Shown here: positions 42,500-55,359 of the stretch, one piece after another
Position numbering within the stretch: position 1 is the first letter of the stretch
Layout: each line of letters opens with the position of its first letter
From: Coturnix japonica
Lineage: Eukaryota; Chordata; Aves; Galliformes; Phasianidae
Assembly: GCF_001577835.2 (NCBI RefSeq)
Contig: NC_029528.1
Span: 2,532,265 to 2,596,264 of the forward strand
Reading direction: 5' to 3'
Length of the DNA stretch: 64,000 nt
Translations under genes and position numbers: made by a program
The notes under the pieces: generated by a model
What the model saw: the letters and a program-made list of their open reading frames with translations, nothing else
Database searches by the model: none
Told to the model about the DNA's origin: nothing

Positions 42500-45400
42500 G
42501 CAAAATACTGTGTGGTATCATATTGAACCTGCTGATGGGGCAAGAGAAACCCCCCTGTTTTGGTACAGTGTGAGGGGACAGGCTGGGGCTCAGCACTGCT
42601 TCCCTGCCAACCATTCACCAGATAACTCTCACTGTCAGTGGCTTGGAGGAGAGCATGGCAGGCCAAAGGCAACCTTTCTTTATGGAGAAAGCAGAGAAAA
42701 CCAGATCATTTGCATTTTTTAATATTTCTTTTTTTCTGGTTCAAAAAAATACATTAAATGTATCCAGAAAGACACTGGAAAATATGGGACTGACAAAAGG
42801 AAAATACATTAATGTTTTCAAGTTCCTCTATAAAATATGTTTGCATAAACACACTGTGTGTAGTCAGGACTGGCCTATAGTTTCTGGAAGTATGTTAAAC
42901 AAGAAGAGTGATATTTGCCAAATCCTCTGTTATGGTTTTGGGATGTGCAGTCCTCTGCAGAAGGACAGAACTGAAACAAGGAAACACTTTGGAATGAACT
43001 CAGCTTGGAGGCAATCCAGAAACCTTGTGGAATGAGTGGAGATGAGAAAAAAAAATATGAATTTAACCATTAAATCATGCAGCAACTTGTCATCTGCGGC
43101 ATTTATCTTCCAGTCCCAAAGATAATAATGTTCCAAAGTCATAATGACATCTAAACATCTTTGATCATGGAGCAGATGAATTGGTCCAAAAATGCTGAAT
43201 TTGGCTGTCTCTCCTGGGTTATCCTAATAAATACTGAGTCAGCTTTGCAAACGGAGTGGTTTTCAAAAGTGTGGAATGAACATAGATGGGCTTGACCTAC
43301 ATGAAGCTGGAGGTGTTAGTTACAGCAGCCGGTGGGACTTCTGTTTGCTTGAAAGCAAATGTAAGATTCCTGGTTTTAGGCTTCTGCAACCATGAATGTT
43401 CTGAATATTTTTTTTCCAGGCTGACTCTAAAAGCTGCCTTCATAATCTGACCTGAGCAAAATCTTTGGCTTGTGAAGGTTCTAGACCTGAATTTTAGCAA
43501 TTTGGGCATCCGAGCTGGTGTGTAAACCTGTTCTTGGGCAGAGGGAATGGGAATGGAATGGGTTCCTGCTAGAAGCAGCCTTGACCTCTTTCCTTGCCCA
43601 TTGACTAAGCCAACCCGTGTCCAGGATTATGAGAGCATTAGCTCACGGGCACAGGGGAGGTGCCATCCTCACAAAGACCATGAAATGGCACAATAAGCCC
43701 AGTGCCATTTCTAAATTCCTTTAAAAAAACTGAGCTAGACAAGAGGGCTTGAGCATTTGCATCCCGTCTAGCAGGTATGAGCTGAATGCTCAGGAAGACA
43801 GCATAATTGCATGACAACGAATTTGGGCTCTTGAGCTGAATCATCCACTGCTGGATTCTGTCTGCATAAGTGTCTGTGATCAGAATAGGGAGTTTCTCTG
43901 TGAAGCTTCTCAAAGGGGAGGCACAAGCCAGCCAGGAATTGTGCAATATTTTCTTAGCAGGAAATAAATTTAGACCCCAGGTTTGTTTGTTTGGTTTTTT
44001 TTTTCTTCCCCCTAAAAAGTTAGAAGGAAATATGGGTCTCCAAATGGGACGATCGCAGTGAGAAAACATGGCTGGTTTTACTGCGCCTGCTGCTGTGCCC
44101 CAAGGCCACAATTAGGGCTGGAATCCTATTGTGCTGGGCATTGTCCACGCACAGAGGAAGAAACAATCCCTGGCTTGGAGGCCTGCAGTATTGATTAACC
44201 TTTATTTGTTTGTGCAATTACTAGTTTATTATTAAACACTGTTATTTGTGTTAGAAGGTAAATATTCTCAAGCCATAATGAGTCCAGGGGATCAGTCATG
44301 GCATAAGCCCCGTGTCGCATGCAGATAAGATGGAAATATTTGTCTCATTTTCATGGATGACTCAATGAAGTTTCATGTTTTCAGACAATCTTGGGGTGTT
44401 AGACTCACATTCCCTGGAAGTCTGGGTGGCTGGGACACAGAAATTGCCACAGCCCCTTCTGAACAGGCATCCTAAAGGGACGTGCCCCAAATCCTGTGTG
44501 AGACAGCAGCAATAGGATCCCCTGTCCCAGGCTGGTTCTCCTGAAATAGTATCTCTTGTTTCTGCACAAACTTGGACATTCTGTGAATTTGCCTCTATAT
44601 ACCATTTCCTGCAAGGGTACCTTGATAGCACTCCCAAGACACAAGTAATCTATATGACCCTATTTTGGCTGCTGGCTGAAATACCGTGTTGACCACACAT
44701 CGATTTTGGCTTTCCCATTGCACTGCTGTTATCTCTTTTGCTATCTCATAATTTACAGGAAATTCAAAACTGGTTGCAATCACAACTCATAATTTGAAAT
44801 GCTAATCCTTGGGCTGTCACTCCAGCTGTAACACATACAGCCTGCTCTATTAAACTTTAATGTGCACCCTAATAGCCATGTGAGGCTTGAAATCCAGGGA
44901 TTAGCTTTGATTCCAGTTTAACTACTGATAGGCGCCTGTAGTATTATAAAGGACTCTTTCTCTTCTGAGGAGCACTGAACATCTTTGCTTTGGTTTGTTT
45001 ATAAGCTACTGAAAGTCAGTATAACATAGATTTTCTCCAAAAAGGACTACTATAAACCACATTTAATCTAGCTGAAAAACGGTACACTCAGAGTGGTAAC
45101 AACTCAGTTTCTTACTCTGTGTATCCCAGTTAAGGAAAGAGGTGACTTTTCTGTCACATTGGGTCTAGGCTGTGACATTCAGGATTCTGCGAGTGGGTGG
45201 AAGATTGGTGTGAAGCAGCTGGGTTGTGTAAGATGGGTAAGAACATGGCCCTGCTCGAAGCAAGAGCAACACTGAATTCAGCAGGGACTATATGATCCAT
45301 GATATAATGAATTAGGGTTAACGGGCTTCATGCTGTTCAAAGAGATGCTGGCAAGGGAGGTAGTTATGGGTTTTGGCTTTGTGTCACATCAGCGCTGTCT

Positions 45401-47480
45401 CCATGCCATGTTGATAGTAAGGCTAAGGTAGCTGTAAGAGTAGAGCTCAGGTGGTCTCATGTGTCAAAAGTAGGTAGGATTTATAGGAACAAAGTCTTCT
45501 TCACAGTTGGCATTCCTGGATCTTATGATGGAAATAGAATACTTCTATGATTTTTAGCAGCTGTAACAATATCAATTTGGGTGTCGGATTGGAAATTCTT
45601 TAGGCAAAAATATTTTGTCTGTGGGGAAAGATTTGGTCACCACCCCAGAGAATAAGGCCACAACCTGCTCTTCAGCCTGAAGATCTTGTCACCACAGTGC
45701 ACGCCTGTGGTTACTCCAGAGTGGGTTGCTGCAATCTGGTCATCCACAAAGCTTTTCCCAGAGACCACCAAGGACAACTGTGGCAGCAGAAAGAAATGTA
45801 TTATTTTCTATGCAGTTTGCAGTAGAAAAGACATCTCTGGACCGGAGTGACATCTCTTCCAATGCACACACAGCCTGGTAAGCTGAACAGCCTGAGGAGG
45901 TGGCACTTCCCTTCTCTGCCAAAACTCTTGATTCATATGCTTAATCTGTGTTTTGGGTAGAAAACACAAGTATTCCCTGCTGTCATAGCTGTGTGCTGGG
46001 GATACTCTGCATGAGGCAGAGCTTCCTGCTGTGCATCACTCTTTCCTCACAGTTGTTCAGGGAAATATTTCAGTTTTGCTTTGATTTGGAACAGAACTCA
46101 TTGCTGAAGCTTGAGAGTTTTTATTTTATTTTTAACTGAATTCTTGTTGTTCTGGAGGAAATGTCAAACTCCACTCAGCTACAGGTCTTCATTCCCACCT
46201 AGGAAACATCGTTTAGGACCTGGGTGCCTTTCTCAGAGAGAACACTAAGATAGATGCTGAGTTCAGATGGGATTTTTTGGATCGATGCACTGATTTGTTC
46301 CAATCCCTGATAGATTTCAAGTATGGCCTTTGGCTGTGAAAAATGCTCACCCCTCTGAGTCTGAGTTTATTGGCTTCCTGAGTGTTTTATGAGGATTCAG
46401 TGTTACATTTTCTTGGGATTGTGTTGAATGTGTACCTGGCTTACTGGTGTAGATAGATGGAAATTTTTAATGACTGGTGTGTGTGGTTTATAGCTATTTT
46501 TGTGCATATTTTCAATAGCCACAGTAGTTACGCCCATAAACTGAAAAAAAACCAACCCACCCTCTTTCCCGTCTGCTGGATTTTCTTTCAGCTCATGTAT
46601 ATTCTTGTTTATTCTGCTGTGCTTCCAAGATGGAAGTTTGTACAAACATTTTAAAGTTTTGAGAAACAACAACCAGAGGCAAAAGGAGAAAAAGAAAAAC
46701 AAGAAGCAGGGCGATCATCTCTCAAGTGGGTCTGTGCATCCTTTGCTTTATTGTCTAGAGCTTCAAGCTGGCATAGATTTTTATAACACTTGGGTGATGC
46801 GGAAGCCTCTATTTGGTGCTCCGCTAACGAGTATGACATAGTGTTTCTTTTGCATATACTCTTTGGAATCCTTCCCCTGGCTGCATAGCTCCATGTTTCC
46901 TGCAGATTATGTACATATGAAGGAAATAATCAGAGCAGATGCCACCCAAATACCTGTGGGTGATCAGATAACCCAACCTGCTCTACAGCTTTACAAAACC
47001 CTGAGTCAAGTGTTTGCTATCCAGAGATGTTTCCTGAAAAAAAAAATAATTAAAAAATAAAAAATAATTTCTGGCATTTGCACACCCAAACTTGATTAAT
47101 TTCTTGTGGCTTTTGCCACAGTTGCTGGGGACACAAGGACAAGAGGTTACAAGGAGAGCAAGGAGGGAGCTGGACGACAGGAAGAGGCTCTCCCGCTGGC
47201 ACCAGTCCTGGGAGTCTTCTTATAAGCAGATGAGTTTTATACAAAAAGGAAAAGCAAGTGGAGCTTGTTCAGCTAGTTCGCCATTCATGGCCAATCCAGA
47301 AGTATCTGCAGTGTTCATCAGAAGAACAGTTAATACTATTTTGTATAATTCTTTGATTTCCATAAGATCTCCATTGGCTGCAATACACATGAAGCGAGAC
47401 AATCACACCAATTACTTTTCGATAGTTCACTTTAAGTTGGAAAAATAAAGATGCACTGCAGTGTGTCTGGTTTTCATGGT
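42500..47480. other. Intergenic DNA, no gene seen
   Basis: Unique-looking CpG-poor sequence. An AT-rich block with homeodomain motifs at 44160-44370 is listed separately. No protein-coding or RNA gene was recognised. An A/T-rich patch lies at 47036-47075. Confidence 0.5.
44160..44370. promoter_or_regulatory. Candidate conserved noncoding element
   Basis: GTATTGATTAACC (HNF1/homeodomain-like), GTGCAATTACTAG, TTTATTATTAAAC and GCCATAATGAG sit in 200 bp of nonrepetitive sequence. Motif-based only. Confidence 0.3.
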
Positions 47481-47499
47481 GAACCACCCAGCTGCAGGT

Positions 47500-47662
47500 T
47501 GATGCCTGGGGAGGTGCTTGAGTCAATGTCCCTGGAAGAGTTCAAGAAGCGTTTAGGTGTTATATTAAGGGACACAGTGTAGTGGGGAATATTTGTAGTA
47601 GGTAGACAGTTGGACTGGATAATCTTGGAGACTTTTTCCAAACATGGTGATTCTATGATACT
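47500..47662 (+). mobile_element. CR1 LINE 3' fragment, plus orientation
   Basis: Reads as the sense CR1 3' end: GTCCCTGGAAGAGTTCAAGA, GGACACAGTGTAGTGGGGAA, GGTAGACAGTTGGACTGGAT, ATCTTGGAGAC and the tail GATTCTATGATA. It is 5'-truncated and moderately diverged. Confidence 0.9.
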
Positions 47663-47984
47663 GGTTGACAGGATGCTGGCTGTCATGAGCCTTCCAATGC
47701 TTCACAGGTTTCATGGAAAGAGAGGCAGGATGTGATATGGTCACACGATGGCAGGAACCAGGATCTAGTGGAGCCCAAGGACCAATGGTAAGGGCATGAC
47801 AGACAGACCCGAGCCGCCAAAGTGGTGCAAACAAAATAGTTGTGCGGAGGAGAGCCACGTCCGATGGGTTGCAGCTGTCCCTCTGCCTCCCGGCCACCCC
47901 CGCCCTGCTCCAAATGTAAATCATCACCCTTTTCCCTTTTAACATAACAGTTGTGTCATTTAAAAGCTCAAAGAGCTGAGAAAA

Positions 47985-48125
47985 AAGTCTACTTGTTTAG
48001 AGAAACCATTAAAACAAATTATGAGCATTTAATAAATGGGGAAAACTGTCTGTTTGTCATAACACAGAATTTTTCCTTTAAATATCCAAACAACCGCCCA
48101 AAAGGTTACTCGTAGACGGGTGTGT
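47985..48125. promoter_or_regulatory. Candidate noncoding element
   Basis: AACCATTAAAACAAATTATG, GCATTTAATAAATGGG and TTTGTCATAACACAG form an AT-rich block without repeat features, ending in a short CpG-bearing segment (48096-48122). Low confidence. Confidence 0.3.
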
Positions 48126-48399
48126 CTGGGGGACATTTCCAGGGTCAATCTGCACCAGGGTCCACTCTGTGAGCCTTTAGCCCTGATTTTAGCCATAGCC
48201 ATCAAGGGTGGGTGGAGGTCCTGGCTGGGCTCTGGGACTGGCGTTGGAGCATGGTGCCTGCAGTACCCGCTGCCTCTGCTCTGGCAGAGGAGGGATGCAT
48301 GCAAACAGCATTTTTTTAATGCATTGATGCACTTCTTGAATAAACAGTAGCTTGGCGACTGCCTTTGGAAAGCAGTTGGACGTTTTTTCTCGCTCCTCT

Positions 48400-48790
48400 G
48401 ATGCTATTTCTTTTTCAAAACATTTCCTGATCCCAAGCTCCTTCCTCAGGTTGTGGGAACATTCAGGTTCGGATCTGCAGTGTGTGGGCTGGCCCCTCTC
48501 CAGTTGTTTAACAGATGATTGCTTTGAATAGGATTATCTTGGACAGGCAGAGAATCATCTCCCAGCACTGGGGCCGCCTTCGCCCTGGGAGGGGGGAGTG
48601 ACTGGGCTGCGCTGTGAGGTGCTGGGCTTGCCTGGCTAGCAGGGATCTCCTCCAGACAGCTCTTCCATCTCTGGATCTGTGTTCTGATCTTTAAGAGCTA
48701 TTAAGTCTTTGGTCCTTAAGAATGATTGATTACCCCCTAAACCTCCTTGTAATGAGCCTCTTTACCTTTAGGATCTACCAAAGTTAGGGA
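48400..48790. promoter_or_regulatory. Candidate conserved noncoding element with PITX-type site
   Basis: Contains GGATTA at 48531-48536 (TAATCC on minus, the K50 homeodomain target), an E-box-like CAGATG, a local GC-rich core (48565-48620) and ATGATTGATTACC near 48722. The alternation of GC-rich and homeodomain motifs is enhancer-like. It could be an autoregulatory input from PITX1 itself, which is inference. Confidence 0.35.
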
Positions 48791-49999
48791 GAAATCCTGT
48801 TTTGTATAATGCTGTTTGGCAACTCAGGAGCCTAGAGGTAAATAAGTCCTCAGCTTTTAAGTGCACAACATTTAGTTCCATATGGGATTGCAGCTTCGTT
48901 GATTGGGAACATTCCTGCTGGCTCCCACTCTCTTTTTCTGAGGGATGCCTGCCGTCATTTTGTGGACCAGCTCCTGAGGGCAGCAGACACTGAGCCAACC
49001 CTTCTGCTGATCAGGAGCTTCAGCATTGCATGCTGCTAAGAGGAATCAACACCAGCTGGGTTGCAGTTGGCACAGGGCTGCCAAGCTCCTTGCTGTGCCA
49101 AGGCTGGCTGTGGTATCCCAGCCACTGAAGGGACCACGTTTTGTACTGCTGTCATGCTGGAGCTGAGCAAAGTGAAGGGAAAAGGAAGGAGACCTCACAT
49201 GGTCAGTCCCCACTTTGGTTGGGTTCCTTGGAAGAATGCACACACACACAAGGTTTGGTTGAATTTGGGTAGATACATGAACTGGGACATGGTGATTTCT
49301 AAGGGCCCATTTCAACACTTCTCTGTAGGGCTTATGGGGTATGAATCCTGGGAAGTTGAGACTGAGAAACCAGCAGTGACCTCAGAAGGTGCTTCCGTAG
49401 GGCAACAGTAATGCTGGGAGCAAGAGTTGGTGCTGCTTAAGCGGATCAGCCAGGAAGAAGCAGGAATGGGGAAAGGCAGGATGAAGATGAAGCTTGGACA
49501 AGATTTTGGGATGTGCTGATACAAGGAGGGAAGAACAGAATCAGAGACATGGCACTAAGACTAGACAGTTTGGTTCTGAAAACCCAGTCCACTAGCTTGA
49601 ATTTGTCATTTGGGGTAAAGCAAAGCATGGAGACATGAGCTGTGAAGTTCCTCAACCAAAAATGAAAGCAAAATTTATTGATGGTGATTCAAAAGGACAC
49701 TTTCCTTTGAGTGCACCTTGTCTTGGTATGAATATTAACTTCAGTAATGAGAGAGGCACAATGTCAGGCTCTCCATTTCAGGTCAATAACAAGCATTTTA
49801 TTTCCTCCCTATCATTAAATATGAAGCAAATCCCTTTCTTTTAGCCTTCCTGGCTTGTTAATCTTGGAGTCCTCCTTGGTCATATGCGTGAAGAATTTTC
49901 TTTGTGAATCGAGTGTGAATTCTGCAGCTTCTCTCCCACAGGTTTTAATCCCTTCTTTTGTTTCACCATGTGGTTGTGTAAGTAGTTCCCTTGAGAACA

Positions 50000-50130
50000 G
50001 GGCTCCAGGAATATGTAATTAAATCAAAAGTTTGGCACTAATAAGTGATCTTATCACCTTGTTGGGCTTTTTTCAGGTCTTTGTGCGATATTCCTTGGCT
50101 GCCCATTTGAAGTTATTTAATTACAAAGCC
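50000..50130. promoter_or_regulatory. Candidate noncoding element
   Basis: ATATGTAATTAAATCAAAAG, CACTAATAAGTGATC and AGTTATTTAATTACAAAG in a compact AT-rich block. Several TAAT cores, no repeat signature. Confidence 0.3.
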
Positions 50131-53100
50131 CCCACAGTGGAGCCAGGTCCTTGGATGTTTGTTTGTTTTTTCCCCATATTATATTCTATCATGTGTTATG
50201 ATGCTCTGTGCACCAGGTAATCAAGGAGGGGCTGACAGCCCTTCAGGAACGTCATTGACAAAGCTGACGTTGCAAAGACTGTTTTTGCTATGAGTGATTA
50301 CTGTGGAGAAACTCCTCATCAAACCCTAACAAACCTAATGCTTGAGCCCCAGGTAACTGCCACCATCACAGAGCTCAGCAGGGACCAAGGGCAAGAGTAA
50401 GAAGAAAGAAAGTAAAGCCCTGAGAAAAGTCCTGCAGTGAGTTTTCCTGTATCCTGTGCTCCCCACATCCATGGGTGGTGAAGATGTGTGGCTGCTGTGA
50501 CCTTGGGTTGGGACAGTTACCCAATGTGGGTTTCTCCATGGGTTGAACCTCTCCATTGTTCAGCTTGGAGCACGATGAGGTATCAGGGTGCAGCCTTCAA
50601 CCTTGAGAAGCCTCAGGGTCTGAGTTGACTAGGTGTGAAGCTGTTTGAGTACTTCAAGATAGAGATAAGGTATGGAGATGTTTAAAAACTCTATTAGAAA
50701 ACTGTCATCACCTGAAGTGCACTCTAGGCAATGGGTTACATGTGCTTAGGATGGAGATAAAACTGATAGGAAATCACGCAAAGCACCTGTCTGCATCTTT
50801 CAGAGCCTAAATAATCTTGACAACTGACCTGTCATTCCTCCCCAAAGCCTGTGCAATGTGATTTGGAACGATGTGAAACACGATGCAATAACAGAGTGCA
50901 GAGTGATGTGGTGTTATGATTACATGGTGGCATGGCGGCATGTGCAGCATAGTATTTTCAAAACCCCAAAACATGTTCTTGTGTTTGTTTTTTTTTTGTT
51001 TGTTTTTGTTTTTTCTTTTTCTTTTTTATTTCCCAAGAAACACTATTCTTCCAACCCTCTAGCTTGCCTTACATGACTGGTGGTGTCCTGGGAGGTGAAA
51101 GCTGGGAGCTGGAGATGGTCATCTTTTAACCTCCACTATGCCCATGGGGAGCTCCCAGCCAGGTGGAGATACGAGTACAGGCTTCAACCACAATTTCCCC
51201 CACTCTGCAATATTTTCCTCGATGCAACCAAGCTGTGTTTTTCCTTCCATTACTCCATAAAGCGTCAGAGAGCCCTCTGCATATCTCAAGATTTCAGCTT
51301 TCAAATATTATGCAACCTACAATGGAAAAGGGCTTTTAAACTGATCTTGTTTGCTCAAAGGCCTCCAATCTCTCAGCACAAACTGCCCCTGGGAAACCCT
51401 TCCCCCTCTTCAAACAGCACAGCTCTTGAAACAGAGCTTCCTCAACGGCAGCTCTATCTCTGGGCACGACAGTCGGAGGAATCTGCTCTGCTCTCTGTTA
51501 GCCATGTGACTTGGGGTAAGACCTCACTGTTGTTTCACTCCATCAACTGAGGATCTGCTGATTGATGGCCTCCAACTGCCCAGGTGCAGTTTGCTGTGCA
51601 CCTGAGCCTGGAGCAGGTTTTTGGGGTGTTCAGGCAGAAAGTGCTCTATTTGAAAGTCAGGTGTTGATGCAATAGTACCTGAATCAGCATACCCTCACTG
51701 TGTCATTTTCAGGTCTCATTTTGTTGCCTTTCTTCCCACTTGGAATGCTGCTCCATTTACTAACTTTATATTTGCTTTACTCCCAGCTTGCTTACCTATC
51801 ATCACTAATTACAGAACAAACAATTGCAGTCATACAGTAATGAATAGCAACCTTTTGGCTTTTTATTTTTTCTGTTTTTTTGTGGGTGCACCTGGTTCAA
51901 ACACCTAAGATAAATAGGAGTGACTTTCCAGTTCTCCCCTCCTTTGCCCAGAAGCAGAATTTCCATCAATCCATTTGGTGACGGTGTGAGCAGTCAGCAC
52001 GAGGCTTTGCCAAGTAGGCAGAAGGAAAGGGTGTTCTGACATCTCCTGCAAGCATAGTTCAATTCCTGCTACTGAGCACTGCTCCCTTATGTTTTTATTA
52101 CGTTCTACCTTCATTAGGTCAGAAAAAAGAGAAATTTAGAGGAGAACCCCAAACCTTTGCTGTACCGGTGTCTTATGCAGCACAGCAGTTTGGTTAAGCA
52201 ACTAGACCAACATCATCAATTTCCCTGCTGCTCTGTGTAGACTTATGCATCAGCATAAGAGTATCTGTTCGATCTGGGCTTATGGTGACAAAGGGAAAAA
52301 AAAGCAACGTAAATCCGCTATTAAGCACATCAGTAAAGGCACCTCACAAATGAAGCCTGAATAAGCTTTAGACTGTACCTGGAAATAGGAAATAATTGCC
52401 CGTTGTAAGTGAAATGAATGTTGATATAAAGCATTTAACTGAAAGGGAATTAGTGTTTCTGTTAATCTTTTTGCTTTCACTGTTGTATATGTTTGGGCAG
52501 AGACACGTCCCTGCCTGGACTGGGAGTGGCTCTGCTTGGGGCCTGCCCCCACCCTGGACATTTATCATAGAACCATAGTATGGTGTGAGTTGAAAGGGTT
52601 GTGGGGCTGCTCCCTGCCTGCAAAGCAGGCACCCATTCCCTCAGTGTGAGCTGTGGGGACATCCCAGAAGGACTGACTGCCTCCCTGCATGCCTGGGAAC
52701 TTCTGGGAGCTGCAGACATCTGGAGAACTTTAATGTAAAGAACGTAGATGTTTGCTGCAGGGTCATTGTGGTTTGAGATCATCACTTCATGCTTGGGCAT
52801 CAGTGTCCTGGTGGTTTCTTGGCTCTGCTGTTCTCTGCAATGGCAGGGGAATAATTTGAATTAGAGCAGCAGGCAAACTGCTCAGGATAAATGGGCTTGC
52901 TATATCCACATGGAACAGATCCCTTAGCACCTCACTTTCCTCATAATTAACATTAATTATTGTGAAGGTACTGGGAGGATGACTAATGCGTGGGCAAAGT
53001 CTGAGTCTTAGGCACGAAATTGCATTGGAGTTCAAGTACAGTTACTGTCATTTTATCACTCACTTCATCAAACCAATTCATTCATGTTATTCCTATGTTG

Positions 53101-53570
53101 ACTGGAAGTTGTGCTTTTTAATACTTTGATTGAAAGATATTCTGCATCCGACATTAAATAAAACAAATTGCACCTATAGCTGTAGTACACTTCGTCTGTG
53201 TGAGAGCAAATGTCACAATTTGGACACCACTTGGACAAAGAACGTATAATGGAGATATTTCAGCAAGAGGCACAGTGCAACTAACTTCCTTAGCCTGGAT
53301 AGATTGTATTGGGAAAAAAAATAACCTGAAGGAACCCTTTGGAAGAGGTAGGAATAGCAATAAATAACCAGGCTTATTTTGCTCTTTCGCAACCTGTATT
53401 TCACATTCTCCCTCTCTCAGACAGCAGCTGACTCAGCAGGAGTTGTGTCCGGCTGAGCACCCCTCAGAGCTACATGGCCATGGCTGGGGGCAGTGAGCAC
53501 TGCAGGGAGCAGAGCCAGACTGGAGTGGGGACAGACCTTGACTGCTTCCCAGTGCGAGCTCTGAGCCCAC
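50131..53570. other. Intergenic DNA, no gene seen
   Basis: CpG-poor unique sequence with a T-rich tract at 50984-51033. A possible CR1 tail lies at 52564-52600. Open frames are short and featureless. Confidence 0.5.
52564..52600 (-). repeat. Possible CR1 tail remnant
   Basis: ATCATAGAACCATAGTATGG followed by TGTGAGTTGAAAGGG resembles the reversed CR1 tail and the start of its 3' region. The similarity fades after about 35 bp. Confidence 0.5.
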
Positions 53571-53579
53571 GCTACCCCT

Positions 53580-53950
53580 TAGCTGTTTAGTCACAATACT
53601 GCCTTTTGCTTCCAAATAAGGCTTAGATAGGATATGTTCAAACTCTTGCCCATTAATTAGGCATAAATGCTAAGCCCTCCTTTCCTCCCCAGGCCCATGG
53701 AGCTGAGGGCAGCAGGCTCCCTGGCTCATGGCGTGAGGTGATTTACTGTAGCCCAGCACAACTGGTATTTTCTGGGGCTGCAGCACATAGACAAGCCATT
53801 GATAACTCTGCTTTTGTTTTGATTGCTTCCAACTGCAGAATGAGCAAGACTTAATTGGCTGCAATGACCTCATTCCTGGCTTGATTAAGCACTCCATATG
53901 TGTTTTATAAATAAAGTTCTCTTTTCAACTGTTTTATCACTTGGAGGTTT
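53580..53950. promoter_or_regulatory. Candidate conserved noncoding element
   Basis: CCCATTAATTAGGCATAAA near 53649, then a GC-richer middle, then GACTTAATTGG, CTTGATTAAGCACTC and TTTATAAATAAAG. Homeodomain- and NKX-type cores cluster at both ends. Motif-based only. Confidence 0.35.
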
Positions 53951-54277
53951 CAGCAGACAAAATATGATTCATGGTGTTTTACCTCTTTCCCTGATCAGGG
54001 ACAACTTCTGATCCTGTAGCCCAGGACGTGGGCTCATCACTCCCTTCAGCAGCTCCTTGGCTCACCCTAATGATGCTTGCAGATGCTGGTTGTGTTGGCT
54101 GCCATTTAAACTCCCCCTTCCCTCTCTTACTGTGTTATAATAAAGGAATAAAACAAATCCATGCATTGAATTGAGCTTTCAGTAATTATTTGGGCACAAT
54201 GTGAGGATCTCCCCATGTTGGGAAAGGCTCTAGCACAGGGCAGCATCTCCATCTCCCCCTCTGCACCTGAGGACTGA

Positions 54278-54313
54278 AGACAGATATCAGCATGAGACAG
54301 ATATCAGCATGAG
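54278..54313. repeat. 17-bp perfect tandem duplication
   Basis: AGACAGATATCAGCATG occurs twice head to tail (54278-54294 and 54295-54311), plus two bases. A small, probably recent duplication in otherwise unique DNA. Confidence 0.95.
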
Positions 54314-55359
54314 CACGAGATGTGCTTCTCAATCCATGCCAGTGAAGTCAGAGCCAGAGGTGGAGGGGTGAGGAGCAGAGGGATGGTGTAAGCCAGGTGC
54401 TAAGCTGTGAAACCTGGAATCATGCTTTTGAAAGACAGCGTTAGACAAGTAGCCATGGAAAAAGGAGTAAATACAAATAGAATCAAGGTCTCGTGGGTCA
54501 AATTCACTGCTTGCTCCACTCTACATCATTTCAGGTCCCTTTGTTTCCATGTGGCAGTATTGCTTAATCCAAGCTTTCAGAAATCATGAGGTTGGCTTAA
54601 AAATAAAGCCAAGAAGTGATAGGCAGCAGGTTCTTTATTTGCTCTCTGAAGGCTGAACGTTTAGCACTTGTGTGCATAAGCTGCTCATGAAGGCTAGAAA
54701 CGTCTTAAAGAAAAAAAAAAAGGAAAGCTTAAATTGTTAGGTTAAAAACTGATCCAAGCTCTAAATCACCAGCAAATATGGATGACTCATGTTAAAATGG
54801 TGAGAACTAAAAATACCATTAGACATTTACGGGGATAAGGAGGAGAGGTATATTCAGTGGGATTCTTGTGTCTTAGCATTTGGTATTCTGAAGTGTCTAG
54901 AGAGAAACATGCTGATTTGCTTGGATTACTCGATCATGGTTCACTGAGTTCAGGTTTTCTTTCCTTTCTTATTTTGTCACTAATTCAGTAGCAGAGAATA
55001 TCCTTGTGAATGAATTCATGCAGCTAACCACATCTTTCAAGAGAAACAACATCTTTTCCATCAAGCCTCGTTTCCTAACTGAAATACAGGCAGAAATGAA
55101 ATGAAATGAGAAGAAATGTTTTTTTATGTCACTGTTCATTCTGATTTTTTTAAAAGCAAGCAAAATAAGAAATCTGTCCTGAAAGAGCTGGAAGTCAATT
55201 TCTGCCAGCATGTAGGCTGCGATCAGGTCCTGACCCGTTAGTGTGGCTCCCAAGCAGGGATTCCAATGGCCAAACCTGTCTGCTAACAGGAGCTCCAGTA
55301 CATCCCTTCCCTGCACATCAGCCCTTCCTCAGCCAGTTCCAAAAAGACCAACTCAACTC

